A DNA stretch of 5,522 nt, from the NCBI GenBank assembly GCA_934215995.1, contig CAKQBC010000178.1, positions 1 to 5,522 of the forward strand, in the 5' to 3' direction. Shown here piece after piece: positions 5,458 to 5,522 of this stretch. A program made the translations under genes and the position numbers. The notes below the pieces were generated by a model. That model was not told the DNA's origin. It searched no databases and saw only the letters and a list, made by a program, of their open reading frames with translations. The stretch comes from an uncultured Bacillus sp. Lineage in GTDB: Bacteria; Bacillota; Bacilli; Bacillales; DSM-1321. Position 1 is the first letter of the stretch, and the number at the start of each line of letters is the position of its first letter.

Positions 5458-5488
5458 TAGATTGTGTCAAAACACATGCCCATATTCT
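5458..5488 (-). promoter_or_regulatory. Candidate sigma-G promoter of sspA
   Basis: SASP genes are transcribed by the forespore factor sigma-G. On the minus strand GAATA (5487-5483) fits the -35 form GHATR, and 18 bases later CAATCTA (5464-5458) fits the -10 form CATDHTA at six of seven positions. The start would fall just before the ribosome binding site, giving a leader of about 20-25 bases. CATACTG at 5500-5494 is closer to the -10 consensus but has no -35 visible before the window edge and lies farther from the gene. Confidence 0.45.
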
Positions 5489-5522
5489 TTTATCAGTATG
5501 GTAATTCTTCACAATATAGTGT

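Noticed and set aside
5465..5470. TTGACA on the minus strand upstream of sspA as a sigma-A -35
   Set aside because: At 16-18 bases downstream the sequence is the ribosome binding site, not a -10, and SASP genes are driven by sigma-G.

Overview
The window looks like chromosomal DNA of a spore-forming Bacillaceae bacterium (Bacillus sensu lato; genus not resolvable by eye). The clearest marker is an alpha/beta-type small acid-soluble spore protein (SASP) gene. The neighbourhood nadK2 (ytdI) ... ytcI-like acyl-CoA synthetase ... sspA recalls the B. subtilis order ytdI-ytcI-sspA (recalled, not searched). Relative to that order, two genes appear added here: a RarD-type transporter between nadK2 and the synthetase, and an aldehyde dehydrogenase between the synthetase and sspA.

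Layout, left to right: (1) 1-396, + strand, C-terminal half of an NAD kinase. (2) 397-776, about 380 bases with no convincing gene, apart from an isolated strong Shine-Dalgarno sequence and start at 557-570 leading into a five-codon ORF. (3) Four genes, all on the minus strand and so read from right to left: sspA (5433-5227), an aldehyde dehydrogenase (4976-3648), an acyl-CoA synthetase (3418-1835) and rarD (1709-777). rarD converges on nadK2 and ends in a clear intrinsic terminator. sspA has its own terminator, and each of the other three genes has a candidate promoter in front of it, so this is probably a row of separate units and not one operon.

The most interesting point is regulatory. 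The regions upstream of the aldehyde dehydrogenase and the acyl-CoA synthetase share a 19-20 base element, TAATTGAATTTT(T)GTGAAAA, on the same strand. In each case it overlaps a possible -35 (GTGAAA) placed exactly 17 bases before a possible -10 (TAAAAT or TAGAAT). The aldehyde dehydrogenase copy also runs into a 13/14 match to the CcpA catabolite-responsive element. The two enzymes could act in sequence (aldehyde to carboxylate to acyl-CoA), so the pair looks like a small co-regulated, possibly glucose-repressed module for using aldehydes or fatty acids. I saw no mobile element, CRISPR array, tRNA, rRNA or phage gene.
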